DNA of 64,000 nucleotides, from the NCBI RefSeq assembly GCF_014651015.1, contig NZ_BMWB01000021.1:1-64000 (forward strand), given 5' to 3'. Positions within the stretch are counted from its first letter, which is position 1; each line of letters begins with the position of its first letter. Below are positions 35,544 through 44,038 of the stretch, in pieces. The position numbers and the translations under genes were made by a program. The notes below the pieces were generated by a model. The model searched no databases. It was not told the origin of the DNA and saw nothing but the letters and a program-made list of their open reading frames with translations. The DNA comes from Streptomyces xantholiticus. Lineage in GTDB: Bacteria > Actinomycetota > Actinomycetes > Streptomycetales > Streptomycetaceae.

Positions 35544-35576
35544 AGGACGTACGGCGGGGATTCCGCCGTACGTCCT
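35544..35576 (-). terminator. Intrinsic terminator with U-tract
   Basis: Perfect 14-bp stem: AGGACGTACGGCGG at 35544-35557 and complement 35563-35576, loop of 5 nt. On the minus strand the stem is followed by TTTTTGTTATG, a true U-tract, rare in this GC-rich genome. It ends the transcript of the small membrane protein gene at 35596. Confidence 0.92.
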
Positions 35577-35595
35577 GCGCCGTCGGAGACGGCGC

Positions 35596-35769
35596 TCAGT
35601 TGTCGCGCCCGGCCTGCCGGCCGGACTCCGCACGGGCCAGCGCCGCGTCCACGACGGCGTCCTCCTTGGCCTTGTTCGGGCCGCCCTGGCTCTTGACGAT
35701 CGTCACGACCAGGCCGATGAAGAACGCGGCCATCACCACAGGGGGAACAAGCGCGGAAACGTAGTCCAT
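35596..35769 (-). CDS. Small single-span membrane protein
   Basis: 57 aa from ATG 35769 (MDYVSALVPPVVMAAFFIGL). One membrane helix at about residues 5-25, then a charged cytoplasmic helix rich in Lys, Asp, Ala and Arg (GGPNKAKEDAVVDAALARAE). It ends RQAGRDN. An earlier start would add ten residues lacking a ribosome site. It follows the gene at 35784 by 14 bp, so it is probably in one transcript with it, closed by the U-tract terminator. Function unknown. Confidence 0.75.
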   Translation of the reverse strand: MDYVSALVPPVVMAAFFIGLVVTIVKSQGGPNKAKEDAVVDAALARAESGRQAGRDN

Positions 35770-35783
35770 GCCGTCCAGAGTAA

Positions 35784-36416
35784 CTAGCCGACGGCCCACT
35801 GCTCCGGCGGGGGCACGGGCTTACGGCGCGGCGGGAACACCTCCGAGGGCTTGGGCACCGGGCGCTCGTCCGGTTTCGGCTGGGGCTGCGGCTCCGGCTT
35901 CGGCTGGGGGCCCGGCCCGGGCTTCGGCGCGTCGGCGGCGCGGCCGCCGGGGAGCGCAAGGAGCCGGGCGCGGCGCGGGGACGGTTCCTGGGCCGGCGCG
36001 GGGACGGGGATGGCCCGCTCCGTGAGCCGGCTCCGCACCGACTGCTCCGCCAGCGCCTGGCAGCGGCGGAGCACCGCCGTGGCGGCGGGATTGCCGCGCA
36101 GCGTGCGCAGAGCCGCCAGATCGTCCGGGCGGGGGTCGTAGCCGGCGGCGAGGGCGTCCTGGAGGCGCTCCAGATAGCCGATGGCCGTACCGGGCAGGGC
36201 GTCGCGGTAGCGGGCGAGCTCGGCGAAGAGGAACGCACGCAGCCGGCCTGTCTCGCGAACCGCCTCGTCCACGGAGTCGGCCAGGCGCAGGCAGTCCCGG
36301 ACGTCGTCGTCGGCCAGGGGGACGGGGTGCAGGGCGACGGCGAGGGCGCGTCGGAGCACACGCAGCTCGTCCGCACCGAACGCCATGCCGCCACGGGATC
36401 CGTATGGCGTGGGCAT
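35784..36416 (-). CDS. Conserved hypothetical protein with Pro/Lys-rich tail
   Basis: 210 aa, no known family. Residues about 10-135 are helical (AFGADELRVLRRALAVALHP, then DCLRLADSVDEAVRETGRLR, FLFAELARYRDALPGTAIGY). The C-terminal 70 residues are a low-complexity Pro/Lys/Gln tail (KPGPGPQPKPEPQPQPKPDE). Start ATG 36416 or ATG 36386. Nothing hydrophobic enough for a membrane span. The tail may bind wall or partner SH3-like domains (inference). Confidence 0.75.
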   Translation of the reverse strand: MPTPYGSRGGMAFGADELRVLRRALAVALHPVPLADDDVRDCLRLADSVDEAVRETGRLRAFLFAELARYRDALPGTAIGYLERLQDALAAGYDPRPDDLAALRTLRGNPAATAVLRRCQALAEQSVRSRLTERAIPVPAPAQEPSPRRARLLALPGGRAADAPKPGPGPQPKPEPQPQPKPDERPVPKPSEVFPPRRKPVPPPEQWAVG

Positions 36417-36923
36417 GTCCCGACGATACGTCGCAATTGCCCAAAATCCGCTTAACGTCCCGGACAGGGCGTGTCGCCTCCTCGGGGGGCGGGCCGGCCC
36501 GGTATTCGGGTACTCCGCGCCGGGGCCGGTCCCCGGGACGCGTCCCGGCGCATGCGGGGCCGGCCGTGGGCGCCTGCGCGCTCCTGCGGCCCGGGGCCCG
36601 CGGTCGCAGGCTCCCGCCGGTGCTGCGCGCGGCGGGGAGACACCCCCGCCCCGCCCGCACTTGGGCAAGCCCGCGGGCCCCGGGCCCTTCTGCGCGGGGC
36701 GCACCGGGACTCCGACCCGGCTCCGTACCGCGCTTCGCGCGGTGTCCTGCGCACAGGACGGGCCCGCGCCGGGATCCGCACGAGACAGGCCGCGCGGGGG
36801 CGGGCCCTGACACGGCACGACACGGGCCACGCCCCCACGTGACGCGGACCGGCGACGCGCACGGCGCGCCTGAAGCGGCAGACATGGCAGGGTCGTGCTC
36901 GAGGCGGACGACGACGACAGGCG
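36417..36923. other. GC-rich intergenic stretch without a recognisable gene
   Basis: About 500 bp between the coaX stop and the start of the gene at 36416. Only random long frames of GC-rich DNA are seen. Loose palindromic runs such as CCGGGACGCGTCCCGG near 36532-36547 might terminate the cofactor operon. No RNA gene was found. Confidence 0.5.
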
Positions 36924-37721
36924 TCAGAGGCGGGAGACGTTCCGTTCGTACACCAGCCGCAGTCCGATCAGCGTCAGCCATGGTTCGTGCTCGTCGATCG
37001 CGGCCGCCTCGCCCAGCACCATCGGTGCCAGCCCGCCCGTAGCGATCACGGTCACGTCGTCCGGGTCCTCGGCCAACTCGCGCTTCATGCGCTGGACGAC
37101 GCCGTCGACCTGGCCGGCGAAGCCGTAGACGATGCCGGACTGCATCGCCTCGACGGTGTTCTTGCCGATCACGCTCCGCGGGCGGGCCAGCTCGATCTTG
37201 CGCAGCTGGGCGCCCTTGACGCCGAGGGCCTCGACGGAGATCTCGATGCCGGGGGCAATCACGCCGCCCGCGTACTCCCCGCGCGCGCTGACCGCGTCGA
37301 ACGTCGTGGCCGTGCCGAAGTCGACGACGATCGCCGGTCCCCCGTACAGATCGACCGCGGCGACCGCGTTGATGATGCGGTCCGCGCCGACCTCCTTGGG
37401 GTTGTCCATCAGGATCGGCACGCCGGTCTTGATACCGGGTTCGACGAGGACGGCCGGGACGTCGCCGTAGTAGCGGCGGGTGACCTCGCGTAGCTCGTGC
37501 AGCACGGAGGGGACGGTGGAGCAGATCGCGATGCCCTCGATGCCGTCGCCGAGTTCCTCGCCGAGCAGCGGGTGCATGCCCATGAGGCCCTGGAGCAGGA
37601 CGGCGAGTTCGTCGGCGGTTCGGCGCGAGTCGGTGGAGATGCGCCAGTGTTCGACGATCTCCTCGCCGTCGAAGAGACCCAGGACGGTGTGGGTGTTGCC
37701 GACGTCGATGGTGAGCAGCAT
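36924..37721 (-). CDS. coaX: Type III pantothenate kinase
   Basis: 265-aa ASKHA-fold kinase, first step of CoA synthesis (pantothenate to 4'-phosphopantothenate). Phosphate-1 loop MLLTIDVGNTHTVLGLF at the N terminus, then NPKEVGADRIINAVAAVDLY, the second loop VVDFGTATTFDAVS, and ATGGLAPMV near the end. It is not feedback-inhibited by CoA, unlike type I (family knowledge). ATG 37721 overlaps the nadC stop by 1 nt, so it is the last gene of the cofactor operon. Confidence 0.96.
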   Translation of the reverse strand: MLLTIDVGNTHTVLGLFDGEEIVEHWRISTDSRRTADELAVLLQGLMGMHPLLGEELGDGIEGIAICSTVPSVLHELREVTRRYYGDVPAVLVEPGIKTGVPILMDNPKEVGADRIINAVAAVDLYGGPAIVVDFGTATTFDAVSARGEYAGGVIAPGIEISVEALGVKGAQLRKIELARPRSVIGKNTVEAMQSGIVYGFAGQVDGVVQRMKRELAEDPDDVTVIATGGLAPMVLGEAAAIDEHEPWLTLIGLRLVYERNVSRL

Positions 37722-38725
37722 CAGCTTTCGACCTCGCGGAGGTCGAGGCCGATGTCGAGGATCGGGGAGGAGTGCGTGAGCGCGCCCACCGCGAGGTAGT
37801 CGACGCCCGTCTCGGCGTAGACGCGGGCGTTGTCGAGCATGAGGCGGCCGGAGGACTCGAGCATCGCGCGGCCGGCGACGAGCGTGACGGCCTCCTCCGT
37901 CTCGGCCGGGGTGAAGTTGTCGAGCAGGATGAGGTCGGCGCCCGCGTCCAGGACCTCGCGGACCTGGTGGAGGGTGTCGACCTCGACCTCGATGGGGATG
38001 TCGGGGAAGCGTTCCCGCACCGCCTTGAACGCCTCGGTGACCCCGCCCGCCGCGACCACGTGGTTGTCCTTGACCAGGGCCGCATCGGAGAGCGACATGC
38101 GGTGGTTGACACCGCCGCCGCAGCGCACCGCGTACTTCTCCAGTGCGCGCAGGCCGGGTGTGGTCTTGCGGGTGTCGCGGACCTTCGCCCTGGTGCCCTC
38201 GAGCAGGTCGGCCCAGGCGCGGGTGGCGGTCGCGATGCCGGAGAGCCGGCAGAGGATGTTGAGCGCGCTGCGCTCGCCGGTGAGCAGGTCACGGGTGCCG
38301 GCGGTGACGGAGAGCAGCTTCTGGCCGGCTTCGACCCGGTCGCCGTCCTCGACGTGCCGCTCCACCTCGAACTCGGAAGTGCAGACGATCGACAGGATCG
38401 CCTCCGCGACCCGCAGACCGGCGACGGTGCCGGCCTCACGGGCGGTGAAGTCGCCGGTGGCGACGGCGTCCTGGGGGACGGTCGCGACGCTGGTCACGTC
38501 GACGCCGCCGTCGAGGTCCTCCTCGATGGCCAGGTGGGCGATGTCCTCGACCTGGACCGGGTCGAGCCCGGCCTCGGCGAGCAGCGTGGCGAGGGCGGGG
38601 TCGAGACCGCACTCGTACGCCTCTTCGGCGCAGCCGCAGTCGTCCCCGCAGCCGCCGCCGGCCGGGGCGCCGATCTGGATCAGCGGTACATCCACGGGGC
38701 TCGGACGTTCATCGGGCGTGCTCAC
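37721..38725 (-). CDS. nadC: Nicotinate-nucleotide pyrophosphorylase (quinolinate PRTase)
   Basis: 334-aa enzyme turning quinolinate and PRPP into nicotinate mononucleotide. Core: EDLDGGVDVTSVATVPQDAV, LLTGERSALNILCRLSGIAT, RDTRKTTPGLRALEKYAV, GGGVNHRMSLSDAALVKDNH and LILLDNF. It is about 45 residues longer than usual at the N terminus, where a Cys cluster GGCGDDCGCAEEAYECG precedes the catalytic fold. GTG start at 38725. Linked to nadB (2-bp gap) and coaX (1-nt overlap). No nadA is in this window. Confidence 0.95.
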   Translation of the reverse strand: MSTPDERPSPVDVPLIQIGAPAGGGCGDDCGCAEEAYECGLDPALATLLAEAGLDPVQVEDIAHLAIEEDLDGGVDVTSVATVPQDAVATGDFTAREAGTVAGLRVAEAILSIVCTSEFEVERHVEDGDRVEAGQKLLSVTAGTRDLLTGERSALNILCRLSGIATATRAWADLLEGTRAKVRDTRKTTPGLRALEKYAVRCGGGVNHRMSLSDAALVKDNHVVAAGGVTEAFKAVRERFPDIPIEVEVDTLHQVREVLDAGADLILLDNFTPAETEEAVTLVAGRAMLESSGRLMLDNARVYAETGVDYLAVGALTHSSPILDIGLDLREVES

Positions 38726-38727
38726 GG

Positions 38728-40440
38728 TTACGGCTCCCTGGGGGCGTCGGGGACGGGCAAGATATCGGTGGGCGGGAAGGCGGTCGTGCCGGTGCGGCTG
38801 ACGACGAGCCGGCGGTCGGGCGCGAGCCGTACGACGAGATGGCGGCGCCACTCGGTGTCGTCGCGCTCGGGGCGGTCCTCTCGCCAGTGGCACCCGCGGG
38901 TCTCCTCGCGCTCCAGCGCGGCTGCGGTCAGCACTCGGGCGACGCACAGCAGGTTCGAGGTCTCCCACGACTCGACTCCGGGCTCCGCGGTCTTGCCGGA
39001 GCCTTCCCGGTCCTGCGCGGCGTTCGCGTACACCGCTTCCAGCGCGGCGGCCGCGGCGGCCAGCGACTCGGCGGAGCGGAGGACGCCCGCGCCGTGCGAC
39101 ATGATCCGCTGGATCTCCGCGCGCTGCTCCGGCGCGATCAGCGGCAGCAGGGAAGGTTCGGCGGGCGCGGCGGGCGCGGCGGGGGGCCAGGGGCGCCGGG
39201 CGGCGATGTCGGCGGCGATGCGCTCCGCGAAGACGAGTCCTTCGAGCAGCGAGTTGGACGCCAGCCGGTTGGCGCCGTGGACGCCGGTGCAGGCGACCTC
39301 GCCGCAGGCGTAAAGGCCGGGGACGGTGGTGCGGCCGTGCAGGTCGGTGCGTACGCCGCCGGAGGCGTAATGCGCGGCGGGTGCCACCGGGATGGGCTGT
39401 GTCACCGGGTCGAAACCGTGGGCACGGCAGGCGGCGAGGATGGTGGGGAAGCGCTGCTCCCACATCTGCGCGCCGAAGTGCCGGGCGTCGAGGAACATGT
39501 GGGCGGCGCCCTGCTCCTGCATACGGCGCATGATGCCCTTGGCGACGATGTCACGCGGGGCGAGCTCGGCCAGTTCGTGCTGTCCGACCATGAAGCGGGT
39601 GCCGGCCGCGTCGACCAGGTGGGCGCCCTCACCCCGTACCGCCTCGGAAACCAGTGGCTGCTGTCCCTCGCTGTCCGCGCCGAGGAAGAGCACGGTCGGG
39701 TGGAACTGCACGAACTCGATGTCCGAGACCTCGGCGCCGGCGCGCAGCGCGAGGGCGACGCCGTCGCCGGTGGAGACCGCCGGGTTGGTGGTCGCGGAGA
39801 AGATCTGGCCCATGCCGCCGGTGGCGAGCACCACCGTGGGGGCGTGGACCGCGCCGACACCGTCGTGCTGGCCCTCGCCCATGACATGCAGGGTGATGCC
39901 CGCCGTGCGGCCGTCCGCGTCGGTGAGCAGGTCGAGGACCAGGGCGTTCTCGATGGTGCGCAGGCCCTGGTCACGAACCGCGTGGACGAGCGCGCGGGAG
40001 ATCTCGGCGCCGGTCGCGTCGCCTCCGGCATGCGCGATACGGCGCCGGTGGTGACCGCCTTCACGAGTCAGCTCGATCTCACCGGAGGACGGATCGGTGT
40101 CGAACTGCGCGCCCGTGGCGATCAGCCGGCGCACCGCGTCGGGCCCTTCGGTGACGAGGGCCCGTACCGCCGCCTCGTCGCACAGTCCCGCGCCGGCGAC
40201 CAGGCTGTCGTCCAGGTGCTGCTCGGGGGTGTCGCCGTCGCCGAGTGCGGCGGCGATGCCGCCCTGCGCCCAGCGGGTGGAGCCGTCGTCCAGGCGGGCC
40301 TTGGTGACGACAACCGTGTCCAGGCCGGCCGCGGCACAGCGCAGCGCGGCCGTGAGGCCGGCGACACCCGAGCCGACCACGACCACCTCTGCCTCGATGG
40401 CCCAGCCGGGGGCGGGGGCGGTCAGCCGTATTCCGGTCAC
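38728..40440 (-). CDS. nadB: L-aspartate oxidase
   Basis: 570-aa FAD enzyme making iminoaspartate, the first committed NAD intermediate. FAD-binding GxGxxG in VVVVGSGVAGLTAALRCAAA, then GSTRWAQGGIAAAL, the active-site EGGHHRRRIAHAGGDATGAE, and YACGEVACTGVHGANRLASN. It needs NadA, encoded elsewhere, to complete quinolinate. ATG 40440 overlaps the panC stop by 4 nt (ATGA). Confidence 0.96.
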   Translation of the reverse strand: MTGIRLTAPAPGWAIEAEVVVVGSGVAGLTAALRCAAAGLDTVVVTKARLDDGSTRWAQGGIAAALGDGDTPEQHLDDSLVAGAGLCDEAAVRALVTEGPDAVRRLIATGAQFDTDPSSGEIELTREGGHHRRRIAHAGGDATGAEISRALVHAVRDQGLRTIENALVLDLLTDADGRTAGITLHVMGEGQHDGVGAVHAPTVVLATGGMGQIFSATTNPAVSTGDGVALALRAGAEVSDIEFVQFHPTVLFLGADSEGQQPLVSEAVRGEGAHLVDAAGTRFMVGQHELAELAPRDIVAKGIMRRMQEQGAAHMFLDARHFGAQMWEQRFPTILAACRAHGFDPVTQPIPVAPAAHYASGGVRTDLHGRTTVPGLYACGEVACTGVHGANRLASNSLLEGLVFAERIAADIAARRPWPPAAPAAPAEPSLLPLIAPEQRAEIQRIMSHGAGVLRSAESLAAAAAALEAVYANAAQDREGSGKTAEPGVESWETSNLLCVARVLTAAALEREETRGCHWREDRPERDDTEWRRHLVVRLAPDRRLVVSRTGTTAFPPTDILPVPDAPREP

Positions 40441-41483
40441 TTGGCGGCTCCGTCGGTCAGGGCGGTCCCGGAATGCGCGGTCCCGAAGTCCAGGGGCAGG
40501 TTGTCGATGAGACGGGTCGAGCCGACCTTGGCGGCGACGGCGAGAAGCGCCTCACCCCTGTGGTCGTCGGCCACCTCGTCGAAGGTGGCGGGGTCGACGA
40601 GGGCCACATAGTCCAGAACCAGCGGCGGGTTCGCCTTCGCGGCCTCGTCCAGCACGGCCCGTGCGGCCGCGCGTACGGCATCGGCGCCGATCGCCGGCCA
40701 CGCCTGGGCGACCGCATGGGCGTCGGCCGCCGCGCGGGCCTCTCCGAGCGCGGACAGCGCGGCGGCGCGGGCGGGCGCGCCCGGTACGGCTTCCGCCCTG
40801 GCATGCAGCGCCTGCTGGGCGGCAAGGCGGTCGCGGGCGGCGAACAGGGCCTGGGAGAGGGCCAGCGCGGTGTGCCGATCGGCCGTGGACAGATAGCGGT
40901 TACGGCTGGAAAGCGCGAGCCCGTCCTCCTCGCGGACCGTGGGCACGCCGATGACCTCCACGGGGAAGTTCAGGTCGCTGACCATCCGGCGGATCAGGGC
41001 GAGCTGCTGGGCGTCCTTCTGCCCGAACAGCGCCACGTCGGGGCCGGTGAGGTGCAGCAGCTTGGCGACGACGGTGAGCATGCCGTCGAAGTGGCCGGGC
41101 CGGGTCCTGCCTTCGAGCCGCTCCCCCATGGGCCCGGCAGCGATGCGGACCTGCGGCCGGCCGCCGGGGTAGACCTCGTCGACGGACGGCGCGAACACCA
41201 CGTCCGCGCCCGCCTCCTCGGCCGTCCTGAGGTCGGCGTCGAGCGTGCGGGGGTAGCGGTCCAGGTCCTCGCCGGCGCCGAACTGCAGCGGGTTGACGAA
41301 GACGGTGACGATCACGAACCCCTTGCGCCCCACCCGCTCGCGGGCGGCCCGGATCAAGGTGGCGTGCCCCTCGTGCAGTGCACCCATGGTCATGACGACG
41401 GCGGTGCGGCCGGGCACGGCGTGGTGCTCGACCACGTATTCGAGGTCCTCGCGGGTCGGCACGAGTTCGAAGTCGCGGCTCAT
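40437..41483 (-). CDS. panC: Pantothenate synthetase
   Basis: 348 aa; joins pantoate and beta-alanine with ATP. Motifs: VVMTMGALHEGHATLI (HIGH-type), FVNPLQFGAGEDLDRYPRTL, GPMGERLEGRTRPGHFDGML, GQKDAQQLALIRRMV and LALSSRNRYLS (KMSKS-like). It is about 60 residues longer than typical PanC, with an Ala-rich insert near residues 230-260 (RAEAVPGAPARAAALSALGE). Placed in one operon with the DUF2520 gene and nadB through 4-nt overlaps. Confidence 0.95.
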   Translation of the reverse strand: MSRDFELVPTREDLEYVVEHHAVPGRTAVVMTMGALHEGHATLIRAARERVGRKGFVIVTVFVNPLQFGAGEDLDRYPRTLDADLRTAEEAGADVVFAPSVDEVYPGGRPQVRIAAGPMGERLEGRTRPGHFDGMLTVVAKLLHLTGPDVALFGQKDAQQLALIRRMVSDLNFPVEVIGVPTVREEDGLALSSRNRYLSTADRHTALALSQALFAARDRLAAQQALHARAEAVPGAPARAAALSALGEARAAADAHAVAQAWPAIGADAVRAAARAVLDEAAKANPPLVLDYVALVDPATFDEVADDHRGEALLAVAAKVGSTRLIDNLPLDFGTAHSGTALTDGAAK

Positions 41484-42400
41484 CGCAGATCCCCTTCGGC
41501 CAGCACGCCCAGCAGATCCTCCGCGAACTCCGGTTTGAGCATGCCGTGCGCGAGGGCACGGTCGGCGGTCGTACGGGCCATCGCCAGGTAGCCGGCGACG
41601 GCGGCGGGCGCGTGCTTGCGCAGCTCGGCCACATGGGCGGCGACGGTGCCCGCGTCGCCGCGGGCGACCGGCCCGGTCAGGGCGGCGTCGCCGGATCGCA
41701 GGGCGTTGTCCAGGGCGGCGCCGAGGAGGGGGCCGAGCATCCGGTCGGGGGCGGCGACTCCCGCGGTGCGCAGCAGCTCCATGGACTGGGCGACGAGGGT
41801 GACGAGGTGGTTGGCGCCGAGCGCGAGGGCTGCGTGGTAGAGCGGGCGGTTCTGCTCCTCGATCCACTCGGGCTCACCGCCCATCTCGATGACCAGCGCC
41901 TCCGCGGCCAGCCGCAGCTCCTCGGGGGCGGTCACCCCGAAGGAGCAGCCGGCCAGCCGCTGCACGTCGACCGCAGTGCCGGTGAAGGTCATCACGGGGT
42001 GCAGGGCCAACGGCAGCGCTCCGGCCCGCAGAGCGGGCTCGAGCACCTTGGTGCCGTACCGGCCGGAGGTGTGCACGAGCAGCTGGCCGGGCCGTACGGC
42101 ACGGGTCTCGACGAGGCCTTCGACCAGGCCGGGCAGCGCGTCGTCGGGAACGGTCAGCAGCACCAGTTCCGCGCGGGCGAGCACGTCGGCGGGCGGCATC
42201 AGGGGTACGTCGGGCAGCATGGCGGCGGCCCGGCGGACGGACTCGTCGGACACCCCCGAAGCGGCGACCGGCCGGTGCCCGGCCATCTGCAGGGACGCGG
42301 CCAGGGCGGGTCCTACGCGGCCCGCTCCGACCACTCCGACGGTCAGGCGGGCGGGGCGGTCCCGCGGGTCGAGCGGGTCCTGTGGTGCTGTGGCATTCAC
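41480..42400 (-). CDS. Rossmann-fold/DUF2520 protein, possible ketopantoate reductase
   Basis: 306 aa. N-terminal NAD(P) motif LTVGVVGAGRVGPALAASLQ, then ELVLLTVPDDALPGLVE, and a C-terminal helical domain with HPVMTFTGTA and NRPLYHAALALGANHLVTL, matching the DUF2520 pair of domains. It is the first gene of the pan/nad operon, overlapping panC by 4 nt. This linkage suggests ketopantoate reductase, the PanE step, as proposed for PanG-type proteins elsewhere. The activity is an inference; the fold is clear. ATG start at 42400. Confidence 0.85.
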   Translation of the reverse strand: MNATAPQDPLDPRDRPARLTVGVVGAGRVGPALAASLQMAGHRPVAASGVSDESVRRAAAMLPDVPLMPPADVLARAELVLLTVPDDALPGLVEGLVETRAVRPGQLLVHTSGRYGTKVLEPALRAGALPLALHPVMTFTGTAVDVQRLAGCSFGVTAPEELRLAAEALVIEMGGEPEWIEEQNRPLYHAALALGANHLVTLVAQSMELLRTAGVAAPDRMLGPLLGAALDNALRSGDAALTGPVARGDAGTVAAHVAELRKHAPAAVAGYLAMARTTADRALAHGMLKPEFAEDLLGVLAEGDLR

Positions 42401-42486
42401 GCGGCGGTGCCTTCCGTTCCAGTCCGCGGGGGTACCGGACGATTTCTCGTCACGATGCTACGCCAGCGTTTCCGGCGACCCCTCAG

Positions 42487-42495
42487 TTGTCCACA
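42487..42495. promoter_or_regulatory. Single exact DnaA-box-like motif
   Basis: TTGTCCACA, the preferred Streptomyces DnaA box, in the divergent promoter between the DUF2520 gene and the PLP enzyme. It also belongs to a short dyad CCACA-GGC-TGTGG (42491-42503). One copy in 64 kb is close to chance. Confidence 0.3.
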
Positions 42496-42526
42496 GGCTG
42501 TGGGTGATGATCGGACCGTGACGGAC

Positions 42527-43756
42527 ATGAGCGAGACGAACGAGCAGAACGAGAACAAGAACGAGCAGAACGAGAAAGAAGAGGACGAGAACGAGCAGGA
42601 CCTGCGGAAGCGGCGGCTCGCCGCCTGGCGCGCGTCGGACCGGGTGCTGGCGCGGGCCTCCGCCGACCTCCGGATCGGGGAGCGCCTCGCGGCGCTCGCC
42701 GAGGCCGCCGGCGAGGTGTACGACCTGGACGACTGGACCGACGTGTACGGCAACGGGGTCGTCGAGGAGCTGGAGCGGCGGACCGCCGAGCTGCTCGGCT
42801 TCCCGGCCGCTGCGTTCTTCCCGACCGGCACGATGGCCCAGCAGGTGGCCCTGCGCTGCTGGGCGGCGCGCACCGGGAACTCGACGGTCGCACTGCATCC
42901 GCAGGCCCATCCGGAGGTCCACGAACGCTCCGCTTTCGCCGTGGTGAGCGGGCTGCGCACGGTCCGTCCGACGTCCGAACCGCGGCTTCCCACGGCCGAC
43001 GAGGTGCGCGACTGCGACGAGCCCTTCGGCGCGCTGATGCTCGAACTGCCCCTGCGGGAAGCCGGTTTCGTGCTGCCTGCCTGGGACGAGCTGGTGGCGG
43101 TGGTGGAGGCGGCACGGGATCGTGATGCGGTGGTGCACTTCGACGGCGCGCGCCTGTGGGAGTGCGCCCCGCACTTCGGCCGCCCGCTCGACGAGATCGC
43201 TTCCCTGGCGGACAGCGTGTACGTGTCGTTCTACAAGTCCCTGGACGGCATGTCGGGCGCGGTGCTCGCCGGCCCGTCGCAGCTGATCGAGGAGGCGAGG
43301 GCCTGGCGGCACCGGTACGGGGGCCAGCTGTTCCAGCAGTACCCGGCCGCACTGTCGGCGCTGGTCGGCCTTGAGCGGGAGCTGCCCCGGCTGCCGTCGT
43401 ACGTGGCCCACGCGAAGGTCGTCGCGGCCGCGCTCACGGACGCGCTCCGTGCCTCGGAGATCCCCTGGTCCCGGATCCACCCGCCGGTTCCGCACACCCA
43501 CCAGTTCCAGGTCTGGCTGCCGTACGGGACGGAGCTGCTGAACGAGGCGGCGCTGACGCAGTCGGAGGAGACCGGGGTGACGCTCTTCCGCCGCTGGTTC
43601 TCGCAGGGCTGTCCGCCGGGCGTCTCGGTGACCGAGGTGACGGTGGCCGCCGAGGGGCTGGAGTGGACCGAGCGGGACGTGGCCGTGGCGGTCTCGGAGT
43701 TCGTACGCCGCCTGGACCTGCCGGCCCTGCCGGCGGACCGACCCTGCCGGACCTGA
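42527..43756 (+). CDS. PLP-dependent threonine-aldolase/beta-eliminating lyase
   Basis: 409-aa fold-type I PLP enzyme. Core features: DVYGNGVVEELERRTAELLG, AAFFPTGTMAQQVALRCWAA, VVHFDGARLWECAPHF with the pyridine-binding Asp, and the Schiff-base Lys in SVYVSFYKSLDGMSGAVLA. Probably cleaves a beta-hydroxy amino acid such as threonine to glycine and aldehyde (family inference). The first 30 residues are an odd Glu/Asn/Gln run coded by purine-rich repeats. Start ATG 42527; a GTG at 42518 is three codons upstream. Divergent from the pan/nad operon. Confidence 0.88.
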   Translation: MSETNEQNENKNEQNEKEEDENEQDLRKRRLAAWRASDRVLARASADLRIGERLAALAEAAGEVYDLDDWTDVYGNGVVEELERRTAELLGFPAAAFFPTGTMAQQVALRCWAARTGNSTVALHPQAHPEVHERSAFAVVSGLRTVRPTSEPRLPTADEVRDCDEPFGALMLELPLREAGFVLPAWDELVAVVEAARDRDAVVHFDGARLWECAPHFGRPLDEIASLADSVYVSFYKSLDGMSGAVLAGPSQLIEEARAWRHRYGGQLFQQYPAALSALVGLERELPRLPSYVAHAKVVAAALTDALRASEIPWSRIHPPVPHTHQFQVWLPYGTELLNEAALTQSEETGVTLFRRWFSQGCPPGVSVTEVTVAAEGLEWTERDVAVAVSEFVRRLDLPALPADRPCRT

Positions 43757-43782
43757 CCCGGGCGGCCCTGACCCGGGCGGCC
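43753..43782. repeat. 15-bp perfect tandem repeat at a stop codon
   Basis: CTGACCCGGGCGGCC occurs twice head-to-tail (43753-43767, 43768-43782), beginning at the stop codon of the PLP enzyme. The second copy can pair with the following GGTCAG, giving a weak hairpin. Confidence 0.85.
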
Positions 43783-43784
43783 GG

Positions 43785-43997
43785 TCAGCAGGGCGTCCGG
43801 CGGTCACCGGCCGCGGCGCCGGCCCTGGTGCCCTTCGTGACACGGACCGTGCGGCCCGCGAGCATCGCCCGGAAGGGGCGGTAGATCCATGCCTCGCGGA
43901 TCGTCCGTAGATCCAGGTCGCCGGGGCGCGGCGGAGGGGTGTCGCCTCTCCGGGCGGCCCGGTACATGTCGATCATGTGCTGCTGCATCGCGTTCAT
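43785..43997 (-). CDS. Small hypothetical protein
   Basis: 70 aa from ATG 43997 (MNAMQQHMIDMYRAARRGDT). The middle DLDLRTIREAWIYRPFRAML is probably helical. The C terminus is basic and ends RRTPC. A GTG start at 44048 would add 17 residues but would put the start inside the operator dyad at 44039-44055, so I prefer the shorter form. It is divergent from the ArsR-type regulator and a candidate target of it. Function unknown. Confidence 0.62.
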   Translation of the reverse strand: MNAMQQHMIDMYRAARRGDTPPPRPGDLDLRTIREAWIYRPFRAMLAGRTVRVTKGTRAGAAAGDRRTPC

Positions 43998-44038
43998 GAT
44001 CTCCACGCTGCCCCGGCGGGCTGCCGGCGTCGCCTCGA

